Source: Thermobaculum sp042408415 (GTDB lineage Bacteria > Chloroflexota > Chloroflexia > Thermobaculales > Thermobaculaceae). Taken from it: DNA of 19,037 nt. Position 1 is the stretch's first letter, and every line of letters starts with the position of its first letter. The notes beneath the pieces are model-generated. The model did not search any database, was not told the DNA's origin, and saw only the letters and a program-made list of their open reading frames with translations. This document shows, piece by piece, positions 17,489 to 19,037 of this stretch. Made by a program: the position numbers and the translations under genes. The stretch spans positions 1 to 19,037 of the forward strand of contig JBHORE010000114.1 in NCBI GenBank assembly GCA_042408415.1. The letters are read 5' to 3'.

Positions 17489-19037
17489 ATGATTAACGCC
17501 ATCAGCAAGAGAACTTGGACTTGGATAAGTATATTAATGGTGCTAGCCCTGTTACTTACAGCCTGCGGAGCTTCCTACGGCACACCTGTGCCGCAGGTCA
17601 CGGGCTATAACGAGCAGACGGGTGCACCCCCGATGCCAACGCTAACCCCTTCGCCTTCACCATCACCTTCACTTTCGCCGTCACCTTCGCCCACACCCAC
17701 CCAAGCAGCTGGTGCCCAGATGGACCACAGCATGCATATGAGTGGGCAGGGCTCAGCCGGCCAGAGCGTTGCTGACCTCCAGAGGCTGCCACTGCCCAAG
17801 GTAGCACCTCCGGTAGGCAACCGTCCCCCCAAGCTGGTGAAGGTGTACCTGGAGACCAAGGAAGTGCGGGCGCTGATAGATGATAACGTGCCATACACCT
17901 TCTGGACTTTCAACGGCACAGTCCCCGGTCCGATGATCAGGGTGCGCGTCGGCGACACGGTAGAGATAACCCTCAAGAACTCCATGAACAGCAAGATGTA
18001 CCACAGCATTGACCTGCACGCCGTTAGTGGCCCCGGTGGTGGTGCAACGGTCACCCAGGTAGGACCTGGGCAGACAGCTGTGTTCAGGTTCAAAGCCCTC
18101 AACCCTGGGGTGTACATCTACCACTGCGCGACGCCTCCGGTCCCCGAGCACATAGCCAACGGTATGTACGGCCTGGTAGTGGTAGAACCACCCGGAGGGC
18201 TGCCTCAGGTCGACAGGGAGTTCTACGTGATGCAGGGCGACTTCTACGTCGACAACGGTCAGTTCTCGCTCCAGAAGATGCTCGATGAGAACCCCACCTA
18301 CGTGGTATTCAATGGCTCGGTGGGCTCCCTCGATGGCGACAGAGCCCTGCAGGCCAAGGTAGGCGACAGGGTCAGGATCTTCTTCGGAGTCGGGGGTCCC
18401 AACCTGGCATCGAGCTTCCACGTGATCGGCGAGATATTTGATCGGGTCGCTCCAGAGGGTGCAACTACCTGGGAGAAGAACGTGGGCGTTACCCTGGTGC
18501 CGGCGGGAGGCACAGCGATAGTTGAGTTCACCCTCAACGAGCCCGGCGACTACACGCTGGTCGACCACAGCATAGGCAGGACGATGAAGGGCGCGGTGGG
18601 CACCATCCACGTCGAGGGCAAGAGCAACCCCGCCATCTTCAAGTCCATCAAGAACCCCAATCCCAACATGAGCGGCGGACACGGAGGCGGCCAGGGCTCG
18701 TATGGAAACGAGCAGGGCGCGAGCTCGCAAAAAAGCGTTGCCAGCATCACGGTGAGGGCCTCGGAGTTCAAATTTGAGCCCTCGACGATCAAGGTGCAAG
18801 CGGGCAAGGTCACTAAGCTGACCTTCGTCAACGAGGGCGTGGTCGAGCACGACCTGGAGGTGAAGGGACTGAAGGCCGATGAGGTCAAGGTTCTGGAGCA
18901 GAGCACTGGCCTATCCCAGCAGCTGGCCTCCCAGCTGCAGCAGAAGACTTCCGAAGGCTTGGTCTATGTGGCCGCAGCTCCCAAGCAGCAAACCACGATA
19001 GAATTCAAGGCCTCCCAGACCGGCACCTACCAGATCG
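17489..19037 (+). CDS. nirK: copper nitrite reductase NirK with C-terminal cupredoxin (3' end outside window)
   Basis: At least 516 codons; the frame is still open at the window end. The protein is an exported lipoprotein (basic start, hydrophobic core, lipobox LTAC with C26), followed by a Pro/Ser linker (about 50-71) and MDHSMHM (78-84), a Met/His-rich possible copper site. Two cupredoxin domains then form NirK, which reduces nitrite to NO. Type 1 copper ligands are H172, C213, H221 and M226; type 2 ligands are H177, H212 and H360; catalytic D175 and H311 are present. The short loop between C213 and H221 and the tail-lipoprotein layout match Neisseria AniA (class II). A third cupredoxin begins near residue 418 (ASITVRASEFKFEPSTI), with its first ligand in VVEHDLEV, and is cut off. 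GGAGG (17476-17480) lies eight bases before the ATG. Confidence 0.93.
   Translation, partial: MINAISKRTWTWISILMVLALLLTACGASYGTPVPQVTGYNEQTGAPPMPTLTPSPSPSPSLSPSPSPTPTQAAGAQMDHSMHMSGQGSAGQSVADLQRLPLPKVAPPVGNRPPKLVKVYLETKEVRALIDDNVPYTFWTFNGTVPGPMIRVRVGDTVEITLKNSMNSKMYHSIDLHAVSGPGGGATVTQVGPGQTAVFRFKALNPGVYIYHCATPPVPEHIANGMYGLVVVEPPGGLPQVDREFYVMQGDFYVDNGQFSLQKMLDENPTYVVFNGSVGSLDGDRALQAKVGDRVRIFFGVGGPNLASSFHVIGEIFDRVAPEGATTWEKNVGVTLVPAGGTAIVEFTLNEPGDYTLVDHSIGRTMKGAVGTIHVEGKSNPAIFKSIKNPNPNMSGGHGGGQGSYGNEQGASSQKSVASITVRASEFKFEPSTIKVQAGKVTKLTFVNEGVVEHDLEVKGLKADEVKVLEQSTGLSQQLASQLQQKTSEGLVYVAAAPKQQTTIEFKASQTGTYQI

Noticed and set aside
17635..17703. Short tandem repeat (Ser-Pro codons) as a genetic repeat element
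   Set aside because: It is the low-complexity Pro/Ser linker of the NirK lipoprotein, which explains it fully.

Overview
The window looks like chromosomal DNA from a GC-rich, probably thermophilic bacterium of the Chloroflexota/Thermomicrobia/Thermobaculum type. The hints are tight gene packing, TTG and GTG starts behind strong GGAGG ribosome binding sites, apparently leaderless genes, a sedolisin, a DUF5654 protein and an AniA-like NirK fused to an extra cupredoxin. This placement is an inference; no rRNA or tRNA is present to confirm it. No insertion sequence, CRISPR array or phage gene was seen. No stretch longer than 300 bases lacks a gene; the longest gaps (1268-1481, 5399-5647, 17231-17488) are regulatory and are described. 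|| Left part (1-4150): a SAM methyltransferase converges on soxR. SoxR is divergent from a DppB/DppC-type ABC permease pair that has no ATPase or binding protein here. The soxR-permease gap holds a near-canonical SoxR box in a promoter with the long 19-bp MerR-type spacer, and a second promoter with inverted repeats. A nitroreductase follows behind its own promoter, which is flanked by a 10-bp inverted repeat. || Middle (4161-7293): a secreted S53 peptidase, then mgtE (Mg2+ channel) with a small membrane protein. The 187-nt region ahead of mgtE reads like an attenuator: a three-way-junction fold, a 23-codon upstream ORF, an intrinsic terminator, a 12-bp antiterminator that excludes both, and an 11-nt perfect complement of the mgtE ribosome binding site. 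It matches no riboswitch class I recognise. || Centre (7290-12039): a WYL regulator divergent from a PPOX-family protein, with a dyad between their promoters; an O-methyltransferase; a DUF5654 membrane protein; a two-gene operon whose first product ends in Gly-Gly; and an MpaB/DUF2236 oxygenase. || Right part (12045-19037): a secreted propeller-like protein with its own operator-promoter, then a leftward operon read from 17230: fdxA, a DUF59 protein, a DUF1858-DUF2249-DUF2249 protein, a 12-TM heme-copper-oxidase-subunit-I-like protein, a single-domain DUF2249 protein, a CopD-like protein and a cupin. It diverges from nirK, which runs off the right end. Together these suggest a nitrite/nitric-oxide handling module: NirK makes NO outside the membrane, while the leftward genes may supply electrons, iron-sulfur repair, copper and a membrane heme protein. 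I consider this cluster and the mgtE leader the two most interesting parts of the window.
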